Shown: in pieces, positions 37,065 to 45,830 of the stretch | How the letters are laid out: every line of letters begins with the position of its first letter | How positions within the stretch are numbered: position 1 is the first letter of the stretch | Source: Streptomyces sp. NRRL S-31 | Lineage (GTDB): Bacteria > Actinomycetota > Actinomycetes > Streptomycetales > Streptomycetaceae | Assembly (NCBI RefSeq): GCF_000718775.1 | Contig: NZ_JOCB01000003.1 | Location: 124,001-188,000, forward strand | Direction of reading: 5' to 3' | DNA length: 64,000 nucleotides | The notes under the pieces: model-generated | Database searches by the model: none | What the model saw: the letters and a program-made list of their open reading frames with translations, nothing else | What the model was told of the DNA's origin: nothing | Translations under genes and position numbers: made by a program

Positions 37065-37459
37065 CCGCCGAGCGCGTCAACCCGCCCGAGCTGTCCCCGC
37101 CCACCGGCTTCTCCCACGCCGTCGTCGCCACCGGCTCCCGCGTGGTGTTCCTGGCCGGGCAGACCGCCCTCGACGGCGACGGGGAGATCACCGGGGAGAC
37201 GCTGCCCGACCAGTTCGAGCAGGCGCTCGGCAACCTCCTCGCCGCCCTGCGCGCGGCCGGCGGCACCCCCGCCGACCTCGCCCGGGTCACCGTCTACGCC
37301 ACGGACGTCGCCGCGTACCGCGTCCACGCGCGCCGGCTGGGCGCGATCTGGCGGCGGGCGGCGGGCCGCGACTACCCGGCGATGGCCGTGGTGGAGGTCG
37401 TACGGCTGTGGGACGAGCGGGCGCTGGTGGAACTGGACGGGTTCGCCGTACTGCCGTAG
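37061..37459 (+). CDS. RidA-family enamine/imine deaminase
   Basis: This 132-residue YjgF/YER057c/UK114 protein has FLAGQTALDGDGEITGETLPDQFEQALGNL and RDYPAMAVVEVVRLWDERALVELDGFAVL. The Arg that orients the imine in active RidA proteins is usually in a R-x-C/A-V-E-V stretch. Here the corresponding segment is YPAMAVVEVVRL, so activity is uncertain. GTG 37061 overlaps the dehydrogenase stop by four bases. A deaminase is useful if the substrate carries an amino group, supporting anthranilate over salicylate. It is convergent with dasR, 18 bases away. Confidence 0.85.
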   Translation: MTAERVNPPELSPPTGFSHAVVATGSRVVFLAGQTALDGDGEITGETLPDQFEQALGNLLAALRAAGGTPADLARVTVYATDVAAYRVHARRLGAIWRRAAGRDYPAMAVVEVVRLWDERALVELDGFAVLP

Positions 37460-37477
37460 CCCCCGCGGCCCGCGGTC

Positions 37478-38293
37478 TCAGACCCGGCCGAACCCCTCGT
37501 CCGGCGGGGCCGTCCTGGGCCGGACCACCGGGGGGCCCGGCCGGCGCAGGGCGGCGACGAACTTGTAGCGGGAGCCGCGGTAGACCGAGCGCACCCACTC
37601 CACCGGCGTGCCCTCGGCGTCCCGCGAGTGCCGGGACAGCAGCAGCATCGGCAGCCCCACGTCGGTGGCGAGGAGCTGTGCCTCGCGCGGGGTCGACAGC
37701 GAGGTCTCGATGGTCTCGTCGGCCTCGGCGAGATGGACGCCGTACACCTCGGCGAGCGCCGTGTACAGCGACGGGTAGGTGGCCAGGGAACGGCGCAGGT
37801 CCGGGAAGCGCCGCACGGACAGGTGGGTGGTCTCGATCGCCATCGGGTCGCCGCTGGCCAGCCGCAGCCGCTCGATGCGCAGCACCCGCTCGCCGATCCG
37901 GATGCCGAGCAGGCCCGCGAGTTTCTCGTCCGCCGGGATCTCCCCGAGGTCCAGCGTCTGGGAGGCGGGGGTGAGGCCCTGGGCGCGCATGTCCTCGGTG
38001 TGCGAGGTGAGCTGGAGCGTGCGGTACAGCTTGGGCTGGGCGACGAAGGTGCCCTTGCCCTGGATGCGGTTGAGCCGGCCCTCGCCCACCAGTTCCTGGA
38101 GCGCCTGCCGGACGGTGGTCCGGGAGGTGTCGAACCGGACGGCGAGCAGACGTTCCGCGGGCATGGCCGAACCGGGTTGCAGTGCCTCGGCCATGGACAG
38201 CAACTGCTGTTTGATCCGGTAGTACTTCGGTACGCGCGCGGTGCGGCCGGACGCCCCCGTGTGCGGCTGGGCGGTGCTGACGTCGGTGGTCAT
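37478..38293 (-). CDS. dasR: DasR-like GntR/HutC-family repressor
   Basis: This 271-residue regulator has an N-terminal wHTH ([38 protein letters not shown]) and a C-terminal UTRA effector domain ([40 protein letters not shown]). It closely resembles DasR, the GlcNAc-phosphate-responsive global repressor of Streptomyces, including the [15 protein letters not shown] start and [15 protein letters not shown]. Divergent placement from dasABCD with dre-like sites between supports the name; a second DasR paralogue elsewhere cannot be ruled out. Effectors of DasR are GlcN-6-P and GlcNAc-6-P. Confidence 0.82.
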   Translation of the reverse strand: MTTDVSTAQPHTGASGRTARVPKYYRIKQQLLSMAEALQPGSAMPAERLLAVRFDTSRTTVRQALQELVGEGRLNRIQGKGTFVAQPKLYRTLQLTSHTEDMRAQGLTPASQTLDLGEIPADEKLAGLLGIRIGERVLRIERLRLASGDPMAIETTHLSVRRFPDLRRSLATYPSLYTALAEVYGVHLAEADETIETSLSTPREAQLLATDVGLPMLLLSRHSRDAEGTPVEWVRSVYRGSRYKFVAALRRPGPPVVRPRTAPPDEGFGRV

Positions 38294-38345
38294 GCCTGCC
38301 TTCCCGGCTGTGTCGATGGGCTCCCGTTATAGCGACCAACTCACG

Positions 38346-38361
38346 TATGGTCTAGTCCAAC
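38346..38361. promoter_or_regulatory. dre-like operator 1 (DasR box) near dasR
   Basis: TATGGTCTAGTCCAAC matches the DasR responsive element consensus ACTGGTCTAGACCAGT at 11 of 16 positions, including the TGGTCTAG core. It is 53 bases upstream of the dasR start, suggesting autoregulation. Confidence 0.65.
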
Positions 38362-38462
38362 TGAACGGTCCGGGCGAAAGGGACCGAAACGCGGACGGAC
38401 GCGCTCCGGTGACTTTCTCGTAACGGCCGGGACCGGCCCCCCGAACCACCCTTGACACTCCA

Positions 38463-38478
38463 AAAGGTCTAGGCCAAG
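38463..38478. promoter_or_regulatory. dre-like operator 2 upstream of dasA
   Basis: AAAGGTCTAGGCCAAG keeps the GGTCTAG-CCA core of the dre consensus. It lies next to a possible TTGACA-type -35 (ttgaca at about 38452), where bound DasR would block RNA polymerase. Confidence 0.65.
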
Positions 38479-38487
38479 CTCCACCGT

Positions 38488-38503
38488 ACTGGTCTACACC
38501 ATT
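38488..38503. promoter_or_regulatory. dre-like operator 3 upstream of dasA
   Basis: ACTGGTCTACACCATT matches the dre consensus at 14 of 16 positions, the best of the three sites. Its centre is 25 bases from that of site 2, so the two are about two and a half helical turns apart. Confidence 0.78.
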
Positions 38504-38596
38504 AGTGACCAGGTCCCGAGCCCTACGTGCAACAGCGTCGTACGCAGGTCACCGCCGAGGGCGTGGGGGGTTAGTGGCATCCCTGAGGAGGGTGGC

Positions 38597-39874
38597 GTGA
38601 AGCGCAAGCTTGCGGCCGCGATCGCAATCGCGGGCATGATGGTCTCCGTGTCGGCGTGCGGCGGGGGCGACGACGATGACACGAAGAACGCGGGTCCGGA
38701 CAGCTTCAAGGGCCAGACGCTCACCGTCTGGGCGATGGACGGCTCCACGCCCGACCAGTGGGTCAAGGACGTGACGGCCGCCTTCGAGAAGAAGACCGGC
38801 GCCAAGCTCAAGTTCGAGACGCAGAAGTGGGACGGGATCCAGCAGAAGATCACCACCGCCCTCTCCGAGTCCAACCCGCCGGACGTGATCGAGGTCGGCA
38901 ACACCCAGACCCCGGGCTACGCGGTCACCGGCGGCCTGGCCGACCTGAGCGACCTGAAGAAGGAGATCGGCGCCGACTGGACGCCGTCGGTCTCCCAGTC
39001 CTCCGTCTACGACGGCAAGCAGTACGCCGCTCCGTGGTACTTCGTCAGCCGCACGGTCATCTACAACAAGAAGATCTGGGCCGAGGCCGGCATCAAGGAC
39101 ACCCCGAAGACCCGGGACGAGTTCTTCAAGGACCTGGAGACCATCGGCAAGAAGACCGACGCCGAGCCGATCTACCTGCCCGGCCAGAACTGGTACTTCT
39201 TCGACGGCCTGACCATCGGCCAGGGCGCCGATCTGGTGAAGAAGAACGGCGACAAGTACGTCTCCAACCTCGACGACCCCAAGGTCGCCAAGGCGATGGA
39301 GATCTACAAGAAGTACGCCTCCTACTCCAAGGCGCCGAAGGACAAGGACGAGGCCACCCCGCAGCAGGCGGAGGTCTTCGCCAAGGGCAAGACCGGTGCC
39401 TTCATCGGCCTCGGCTGGGAGGCCGGCACGGCCGTCGCGGCCAACAAGGACATCGAGAAGGAGATCGGCTACTTCACGATCCCGGGCGAGACCGCGGACA
39501 AGCCCGAGAGCGTCTTCCTCGGCGGCTCCAACCTCGCCGTCGCCGAGGGCAGCAAGAAGAAGCCCCTGGCCGAGGAGTTCCTGAAGATCGCCCTGTCCGA
39601 CCAGTACGAGGGCGAACTGGCCAAGCTCAACGGCGTCATCCCGAACAAGAAGTCCCTGGAGACCAACCTCAAGGGCAACGCCTTCGCCGAGGCGTCCGCC
39701 CCGGGTGCCGCGCAGGGCGGCACCACCCCCCTGATCCCCGAATGGGGCGCGGTGGAGAACAACCCGAACCCGATCAAGTCCTACATGACGGCCGTGCTGA
39801 ACGGTAAGTCCCCGTCGGACGCCGCGGGGCAGGTCGAGGCCGAGATCAACAAGCGCCTGGCCCAGGAGAACTGA
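38597..39874 (+). CDS. dasA: Sugar ABC transporter substrate-binding lipoprotein DasA
   Basis: This 425-residue lipoprotein starts MKRKLAAAIAIAGMMVSVSAC, with a lipobox Cys at residue 21. The mature part is an SBP_bac_1 fold: GQTLTVWAMDGSTPDQWVKD, then PPDVIEVGNTQTPGYAVTGG and YFVSRTVIYNKKIWAEAGIK. DasA binds chitobiose and other N,N'-diacetylchitooligosaccharides in S. coelicolor. GTG 38597 is preceded by GGAGG at 38587-38591 with optimal spacing. It is the first gene of dasABCD and follows two dre-like operators, so repression by DasR and induction by chitin breakdown are expected. Confidence 0.88.
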   Translation: MKRKLAAAIAIAGMMVSVSACGGGDDDDTKNAGPDSFKGQTLTVWAMDGSTPDQWVKDVTAAFEKKTGAKLKFETQKWDGIQQKITTALSESNPPDVIEVGNTQTPGYAVTGGLADLSDLKKEIGADWTPSVSQSSVYDGKQYAAPWYFVSRTVIYNKKIWAEAGIKDTPKTRDEFFKDLETIGKKTDAEPIYLPGQNWYFFDGLTIGQGADLVKKNGDKYVSNLDDPKVAKAMEIYKKYASYSKAPKDKDEATPQQAEVFAKGKTGAFIGLGWEAGTAVAANKDIEKEIGYFTIPGETADKPESVFLGGSNLAVAEGSKKKPLAEEFLKIALSDQYEGELAKLNGVIPNKKSLETNLKGNAFAEASAPGAAQGGTTPLIPEWGAVENNPNPIKSYMTAVLNGKSPSDAAGQVEAEINKRLAQEN

Positions 39875-39974
39875 TGACCCGCCGGGGGCGCCCTCACCAG
39901 GCGCCCCCGGCTCCATGCGCCGTACGCACACGCGGCGGATGGAGTTCGTACGGCCACGGAAGAGATGGCAACTG

Positions 39975-40973
39975 ATGTCAGTGCAGACCGAAGGCACGGA
40001 CACGGCCGGGGCGCCCGCTGTCCGCAAGGCCCGGGTACCGGCGCCGCCGCGGGGTGGGACCCCCGCCTCCGGCACCCCGTCCCGCCGCGGGGCCGCCGCC
40101 CCTTACCTGCTCCTGCTGCCCGCGCTGCTGGCCACCGTGGTGCTCCTCGGCTGGCCCCTGGTCAAGAACGGCATGCTGTCGTTCCAGAACCTCAACCCGC
40201 GGCAGCTCATCCAGCACCTCACCGAGTGGAACGGCGTCGACAACTACCGGGAGGTGTTGTCCGGGTCGGATTTCTGGCGCGTCGTCGAGCGCTCCGTCCT
40301 CTTCACCGCCGCCAACGTCGTGCTCATCATGGTGGCCGGCACCCTGACCGGGCTGCTGCTGGCCCGCCTCGGCAAACGGATGCGGCTGCTGCTCATGGTG
40401 GGCCTCGTCCTCGCCTGGGCGATGCCGGTCATCGCCGCCACCACCGTCTACCAGTGGCTGTTCGCCCAGCGCTTCGGCGTCGTCAACTGGGTCCTGGACA
40501 AGCTCGGCTGGCACTCCATGGCCGAACACAACTGGCTGGAGACCCAGTTCTCCACCTTCGCCGTGGTCACCCTGCTGATCGTGTGGCAGTCCATCCCCTT
40601 CGTGGCGATCAACCTCTACGCCGCCACCACCACGATCCCCAGGGAGCTGTACGAGGCCGCCTCCCTGGACGGCGCCAACGCCTGGAAGGGCTTCACCTCG
40701 GTGACCCTGCCCTTCCTGCGGCCCTTCCTCTACGCCACGACCTTCCTCCAGGTCATCTGGGTCTTCAAGTCCTTCGCCCAGATCTTCGCGATGAACGAGG
40801 GCGGCCCCGACCACCTCACCGAGACCCTGCCGATCTACGCCTTCGTCCAGGGCGTGGGCAACCAGCACTACGGAGTCGGCGCGGCGATCTCCTTCCTGAC
40901 CATCCTGGTCCTGCTCGTCATCACCTCGTACTACCTGCGCATGGTGCTCAAGCAAGAGGAGGACGAGCTGTGA
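39975..40973 (+). CDS. dasB: Sugar ABC transporter permease DasB
   Basis: This 332-residue MalF-type permease has six main membrane helices after a Pro/Ala-rich cytoplasmic tail. The binding-protein-dependent permease signature is ELYEAASLDGANAWKGFTSVTLPFL (EAA loop that docks the ATPase). ATG 39975 (MSVQTEGTDTA) is preferred over the frame opening at 39915. It follows dasA by about 100 bases and its stop overlaps dasC. As in S. coelicolor no ATPase gene is in the cluster; a shared ATPase (MsiK) encoded elsewhere would energise it. Confidence 0.88.
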   Translation: MSVQTEGTDTAGAPAVRKARVPAPPRGGTPASGTPSRRGAAAPYLLLLPALLATVVLLGWPLVKNGMLSFQNLNPRQLIQHLTEWNGVDNYREVLSGSDFWRVVERSVLFTAANVVLIMVAGTLTGLLLARLGKRMRLLLMVGLVLAWAMPVIAATTVYQWLFAQRFGVVNWVLDKLGWHSMAEHNWLETQFSTFAVVTLLIVWQSIPFVAINLYAATTTIPRELYEAASLDGANAWKGFTSVTLPFLRPFLYATTFLQVIWVFKSFAQIFAMNEGGPDHLTETLPIYAFVQGVGNQHYGVGAAISFLTILVLLVITSYYLRMVLKQEEDEL

Positions 40974-41800
40974 AGCGCTCGCTCTTCGGCCGCATCTGGC
41001 CCAACGCGACCGCCGTCGTCCTCTTCGTCGGCTTCGTGTTCCCCGTCTACTGGATGTTCGCCACGGCCTTCAAGCCCACCGGCGACATCATCACCGACGA
41101 CCCGGTGTGGTTCCCGACCGACGCCACCCTGGAGCACTTCAAGAAGGCCGTCGACGCCGACCACTTCTGGACCCTGGTCCTCAACTCGGTCACCGTCACC
41201 GTCCTGTCGGTGGTGTTCTCGCTCGTCATCGCCCTGTTCGCGGCCTTCGCCCTCGCACGTATGCGGTTCAAGGGCCGCCGCGGGCTCATCGTGACGTTCA
41301 TGCTGGCGCAGATGGCCCCCTGGGAAGTCATGATCATCGCCATCTACATGCTCGTCCGCGACAACGACATGCTGGACAGCCTGGTCCCGCTCACCGTCTT
41401 CTACACGATGATGGTGCTCCCGCTGACCATCCTGACACTGCGCGGCTACGTCGCCGCCGTGCCCAAGGAGCTGGAGGAGTCCGCGATGGTCGACGGCTGC
41501 ACCCGCCTCCAGGCCTTCGTCAAGGTGATCTTCCCGCTGCTCGCGCCCGGCCTGATGGCGACCTCCCTGTTCGGCTTCATCACCGCCTGGAACGAGTTCC
41601 CGCTCGTCCTGATCCTCAACAAGTCCGCCGAGAAGCAGACCCTGCCGCTGTGGCTGTCGCAGTTCCAGACCGCCTTCGGCGACGACTGGGGCGCCACCAT
41701 GGCCGCCTCGTCCCTGTTCGCGCTGCCCATCCTGATCCTCTTCATCTTCCTGCAACGCAAGGCTGTCAGCGGTCTGACCGACGGCGCCGTGAAGGGATGA
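40970..41800 (+). CDS. dasC: Sugar ABC transporter permease DasC
   Basis: This 276-residue MalG-type permease has six membrane helices, the EAA motif KELEESAMVDGCTRLQAFVKVIFPLLAPG and a typical start RIWPNATAVVLFVGFVFPVYWMFATAFK. GTG 40970 overlaps the dasB stop (GTGA), and its own stop overlaps the dasD ATG, giving strict translational coupling. It pairs with DasB to form the chitooligosaccharide channel. Confidence 0.9.
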   Translation: MKRSLFGRIWPNATAVVLFVGFVFPVYWMFATAFKPTGDIITDDPVWFPTDATLEHFKKAVDADHFWTLVLNSVTVTVLSVVFSLVIALFAAFALARMRFKGRRGLIVTFMLAQMAPWEVMIIAIYMLVRDNDMLDSLVPLTVFYTMMVLPLTILTLRGYVAAVPKELEESAMVDGCTRLQAFVKVIFPLLAPGLMATSLFGFITAWNEFPLVLILNKSAEKQTLPLWLSQFQTAFGDDWGATMAASSLFALPILILFIFLQRKAVSGLTDGAVKG

Positions 41801-43320
41801 CGCGTCCGATGACCACCATCGCCACCACCGCGTCCAGCAGCGGCTCCGCCGCCGGCGACGACCTCACCCGTGACGCCCTCGCGGTGCTCCAGCCGGGGTT
41901 CGACGGCCACACGGCGCCCGACTGGGTCCGCCGCCGGCTCGGCGAGGGCCTGGCCTCCGTCGCCCTGTTCGGCCGCAACGTCGTCAGCGAGGAGCAGGTC
42001 ACCGCGCTCACCGCGCAACTGCGCGCCGAGCGGGAGGACCTGCTGGTCGCCATCGACGAGGAGAGCGGCGACGTCACCCGCCTCGACGTGCGCACCGGCT
42101 CCTCCTTCCCCGGCAACCACGCCCTCGGCGCCGTCGACGACCCCGAGCTGACCCGGGCGGTCTCCCGCGAGCTGGGCCGGCGCCTGGCGGGCTGCGGCGT
42201 CAACTTCGACTGGGCGCCCTCCGCCGACGTCAACGCCAACCCCGACAACCCCGTCATCGGCGTCCGCTCCTTCGGCGCGAGCACCGACCTGGTCGCCCGG
42301 CACACCGCGGCCTGGGTCGAGGGCCTCCAGTCCACCGGCGTCGCCGCCTGCACCAAGCACTTCCCGGGCCACGGCGACACCAACGTCGACTCGCACCACG
42401 CCGTACCCCGCATCGACGTCGACGCCGATACCCTCTACGCCCGCGAACTCCCGCCGTTCCGCGCGGCCATCGCCGCCGGCACCCGGGCCGTCATGAGCGC
42501 GCACATCCTCGTGCCCGCCCTCGACCCGGACCGCCCCGGCACCCTCTCCCGCCGCATCCTCACCGAGCTGCTGCGCGGCGAACTCGGCTACCAGGGCCTG
42601 ATCGTCACCGACGGCATCGAGATGCGCGCCATCTCCGGCACCTACGGCCTGGAACAGGGCGTGGTCCTCGCCATCGCGGCCGGCGCCGACGCCATCTGCG
42701 TCGGCGGCGGCCTGAACGATGAGGGCACCGTGCTGGTGCTCAGGGACGCGCTCGTGGCCGCCGTGCGCTCCGGTGAACTGCCCGAGGAACGGCTCGCCGA
42801 CGCGGCGGCCCGGGTGCGCGACCTCGCCGCCTGGACCGCCGCGGCCCGCGGCAGGGCGGAGCAGACCGCGCCCGACCCGGAGATCGGCCTGGTCGCGGCC
42901 CGCCGCGCGCTGACCGTGACCCGCGCCGGCGCCCCCGCGCCGGTGACCGAGCCGGTCTACGTCGCCCGGTTCAACCCGGCCCCGAACATCGCCGTCGGCG
43001 ACCAGACCCCGTGGGGCGTCGCCGCCGAACTGGAGCGCCGGCTGCCCGGGACCGACTCCGCCTCCTTCACCGGCGAGGGCGCCGGCGAAGCCGCGCTCGC
43101 CGCGGCCGGCGGACGCCGGATCGTCGCCGTGGTCCGCGACGAACACCGGCACCCCTGGATGCGCTCCGCGCTCGACACCCTGCTCGCCGCCCGGCCCGAC
43201 ACCGTCGTGGTCGAGATGGGCCTGCCGCAGGCGCCGCCGCGCGGCGCCCTGCACATCGCCACCTACGGCGCCGCCCGCGTGTGCGGCCTGGCGGCGGCCG
43301 AAGCCGTACTCGCCGGCTGA
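41797..43320 (+). CDS. dasD: GH3 beta-N-acetylglucosaminidase DasD
   Basis: This 507-residue glycoside hydrolase family 3 protein has no signal peptide, so it is cytoplasmic. Catalytic-domain motifs are VNFDWAPSADVNANPDNPVIG, the NagZ-type CTKHFPGHGDTNVDSHHAVP (His as the acid/base element) and GLIVTDGIEMRAI with the nucleophile Asp. A C-terminal domain of about 150 residues follows. It would cleave imported N,N'-diacetylchitobiose to GlcNAc, which yields the DasR effector after phosphorylation. ATG 41797 overlaps dasC. Confidence 0.9.
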   Translation: MTRPMTTIATTASSSGSAAGDDLTRDALAVLQPGFDGHTAPDWVRRRLGEGLASVALFGRNVVSEEQVTALTAQLRAEREDLLVAIDEESGDVTRLDVRTGSSFPGNHALGAVDDPELTRAVSRELGRRLAGCGVNFDWAPSADVNANPDNPVIGVRSFGASTDLVARHTAAWVEGLQSTGVAACTKHFPGHGDTNVDSHHAVPRIDVDADTLYARELPPFRAAIAAGTRAVMSAHILVPALDPDRPGTLSRRILTELLRGELGYQGLIVTDGIEMRAISGTYGLEQGVVLAIAAGADAICVGGGLNDEGTVLVLRDALVAAVRSGELPEERLADAAARVRDLAAWTAAARGRAEQTAPDPEIGLVAARRALTVTRAGAPAPVTEPVYVARFNPAPNIAVGDQTPWGVAAELERRLPGTDSASFTGEGAGEAALAAAGGRRIVAVVRDEHRHPWMRSALDTLLAARPDTVVVEMGLPQAPPRGALHIATYGAARVCGLAAAEAVLAG

Positions 43321-43331
43321 CTCGCCGCCCA

Positions 43332-43360
43332 CGGCCGCCCGCACCACCCGCGGGCGGCCG
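43332..43360. terminator. Stem-loop terminator after dasD
   Basis: Perfect 11-base arms CGGCCGCCCGC (43332-43342) and GCGGGCGGCCG (43350-43360) with a seven-base loop begin 12 bases after the dasD stop and close the das operon before the biosynthetic cluster. Confidence 0.78.
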
Positions 43361-43506
43361 ACACATCCCCACCTCCTTTTCCCTCCCGCCTTTCCTTCCT
43401 CCGCCAGGGAAGCCGGTGGCCTCCGCGCGCCCGCGTAACTGCCACCGGCACATGTCTCACGTCCGACCCCAAGGTGCCGTCGTCCCGATCACCCCGGAGT
43501 GAACGC

Positions 43507-44526
43507 ATGCACGAGCCCGCCCCCTACCTCCACCGAGCGGCGACCGGCTGCCCCTACTTCAGCGCCGACGGCGAGACCTACCTCGCCCCGACGCCCCTGC
43601 GCGACCTGGAGAAGACCCAGCCGCTGCGCGTGCTGTCCGAGGAGGACTTCGCCTTCTGGCAGAGCCACGGCTACGTCGTCGTACGCGAGGCCATCACGCC
43701 CGGCGAGGCCAAGGCCCTGCTCGACTTCGCCTGGCGGTTCCAGGGGCTCGACCCCGACCGCCCCGACACCTGGTACCGGGAACCAGAGTTCCGCTCCGAA
43801 CTCGACCGGCACCTCTACATCTACGGCTTCGTCGAGGCCTACCACCACCAGCTCATCTGGGACAGCCGGCAGAACCGGCGGGTGTACGACGCCTTCGTGG
43901 ACGTGTGGGACAGCCCGGAGCTGTGGGTCACCCTGGACCGCCTCAACCTCAACCCGCCCAACACCGGCACCCGCTCCCGCTCCCTGATCGAGGCCACCGA
44001 CGAGGGCTTCGACATCGAGCTGCACTGGGACGTCGACACCACCCTCGCCGTGCTGCCGCAGCGCGTCCAGGGCATCGTCGCGCTCACCGACACCCGGCCC
44101 GAACTCGGCGGCTTCCAGTGCGCGCCGGAGCTGTTCCGCCGCTTCGAGGAGTGGCGCGTCGCCCAGCCGCCCGGCCGCGACCCGGTCCGGCCCGCCGTCG
44201 ACCGCGCCGAGTTCCCGGTGATCCGCCCCGACCTCCAGGCCGGCGACCTGCTGATCTTCAACGGGCTGCTCGCCCACGGGGTGGGCCCCAACCTCTCGGA
44301 CAACGCCGTCCGCGCCGTCCAGTACCTGTCGATGATGCCCGCCCTGGAGGAGCACACCGCCCTGCGCGACTCCCGCGTGCACTCCTGGCGCACCCTCGCC
44401 ACCCCCGACTGGAACGCCACCCTGCTCGGCGACGCCCGGCGGCCGGAAGCCCTGCGCTACGGCCCCGCCACGCTCGACCCGCTCGGCCGGAAACTGCTGG
44501 GACTCGACTCGTGGACCACGCAGTGA
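43507..44526 (+). CDS. Phytanoyl-CoA dioxygenase (PhyH)-family oxygenase
   Basis: This 339-residue Fe(II)/2-oxoglutarate oxygenase has the facial triad HxD in EGFDIELHWDVDTTLAVLPQ (about residue 173) and a distal His in LIFNGLLAHGVGPNLS. The fold contains GIVALTDTRPELGGFQCAPE, as in PhyH proteins of natural-product clusters that hydroxylate amino acids or peptides. ATG 43507 has GGAG at 43496-43499. It is first of five coupled genes (dioxygenase, DUF6271-like, decarboxylase, GNAT, MFS), so it is probably a tailoring enzyme. Confidence 0.88.
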   Translation: MHEPAPYLHRAATGCPYFSADGETYLAPTPLRDLEKTQPLRVLSEEDFAFWQSHGYVVVREAITPGEAKALLDFAWRFQGLDPDRPDTWYREPEFRSELDRHLYIYGFVEAYHHQLIWDSRQNRRVYDAFVDVWDSPELWVTLDRLNLNPPNTGTRSRSLIEATDEGFDIELHWDVDTTLAVLPQRVQGIVALTDTRPELGGFQCAPELFRRFEEWRVAQPPGRDPVRPAVDRAEFPVIRPDLQAGDLLIFNGLLAHGVGPNLSDNAVRAVQYLSMMPALEEHTALRDSRVHSWRTLATPDWNATLLGDARRPEALRYGPATLDPLGRKLLGLDSWTTQ

Positions 44527-45830
44527 ACCAGGCCCCCACCGCACCCCGGATCTGCCTCGCCCTGCCCACCAACCGGGCCTGCTCCGCCGCCATCACCGCC
44601 CTGCACGCCGAGGCCGCCCACGCCGTCCGCCGCTTCGGCGCCGACGTCCGGGTGCTGATCCTCGACTCCGCCGACGAGACCACCCGGGCCGCCCACACCC
44701 GTACCGTCGCCGCCCTGCCCGAGCTGCCGGGCGTGACCGTCCACCACCTCGACGAGGAACGGCAGCGCGCCTTCCTGCGCCGCGCCATCGAACGGGCCGG
44801 CCTGCCCGGCCCGGACCGGCTGCTGCGCCTGATGCTGCCGCCCGCCCTCTCCTACGGCGCCTGCACCAACCGCGCCTTCCTGCTGGCCGCCGCCCTCGGC
44901 TGCCACTCGGTGCACCGCCGGGACTCCGACAGCACCTATCAGGTCCTGGACGGCGAGGTGATCTACCCCGTCCACCACGAACTGCCGTGGCTGGGCCGCC
45001 CGGCCGCCGAGGCCACGGCGGCCGGCCTGCCGACCCGCCTCGACCCGGCCCTGGCCGACCGCCCGGTATCCCTGGCCGGAGCCTCCTTCATCGGCGAACT
45101 CTCCGTCGACATCGCGGAGATACGGCGGCTGGACGAGGGCGTCTACCACGACGTGGTCAGCCTCTGGGCACCCGGCGACTGGCCCGAGGACCGCAAACGC
45201 GCCCTGGTCGAGGAGTCCTTCACCGGCGCGGGCACCGCCCCCTTCACCGGCGACCGCTCGACCCTCACCCTGGTCGACCCCATGCGCGTCGACATGTGCA
45301 ACGTCGCCTTCGACCGGGCGGTGTACGAACGCGTCCCGCTGCCGCCCGCCACCGACACCATCGGCAGCGACTACTTCCTCCTCCACCTGGTGCACGACGC
45401 GGGCCTGCCCGGCATCCAGCACAACCGGCACATCGAGAACTTCCACACCCCCGAACGCCGCACCGACACCGGCTTCCCCGCCTACCAGCGCCGGTTCGTG
45501 AAGTTCCTGCTGTCGATGCTCTACTTCCACCACGTCTACGACCGGATGGCCGCCGAGGGCGCCGCCCTGCTGGACGCCCGCGGGCGGGTCAGGCCCGAGC
45601 GGATCACGGGGTTACTGCGGGAGAGCACCGGCCTGGACCGCGCCGAGAACGTCTGGCGCCTGGACCGCGTCGAGGGGGCCTACCGCAAACTGGGCGGCAG
45701 GTACGAGGCGTTCGCCGGGCGACTGGCGGCGACCCGGGCCGAACTGCTGGACCGGGCCGAGCGGGACATCGAGGACTTCGCCGCCCTGACCGAGGCATGG
45801 CCCGCCCTGACCGAGGCGGCCCGCACATGA
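44523..45830 (+). CDS. DUF6271-like protein of the biosynthetic cluster
   Basis: This 435-residue soluble protein begins VNQAPTAPRICLALPTNRACSAAITALH, with further blocks CHSVHRRDSDSTYQVLDGEV and PATDTIGSDYFLLHLVHDAG. An acidic HRRDSDS stretch after the first 110 residues resembles the DXD metal site of GT-A glycosyltransferases, but I cannot confirm the fold. The family name is from memory. GTG 44523 overlaps the PhyH stop and the gene's own stop overlaps the decarboxylase ATG. A group-transfer step on the peptide is possible. Confidence 0.6.
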   Translation: MNQAPTAPRICLALPTNRACSAAITALHAEAAHAVRRFGADVRVLILDSADETTRAAHTRTVAALPELPGVTVHHLDEERQRAFLRRAIERAGLPGPDRLLRLMLPPALSYGACTNRAFLLAAALGCHSVHRRDSDSTYQVLDGEVIYPVHHELPWLGRPAAEATAAGLPTRLDPALADRPVSLAGASFIGELSVDIAEIRRLDEGVYHDVVSLWAPGDWPEDRKRALVEESFTGAGTAPFTGDRSTLTLVDPMRVDMCNVAFDRAVYERVPLPPATDTIGSDYFLLHLVHDAGLPGIQHNRHIENFHTPERRTDTGFPAYQRRFVKFLLSMLYFHHVYDRMAAEGAALLDARGRVRPERITGLLRESTGLDRAENVWRLDRVEGAYRKLGGRYEAFAGRLAATRAELLDRAERDIEDFAALTEAWPALTEAART

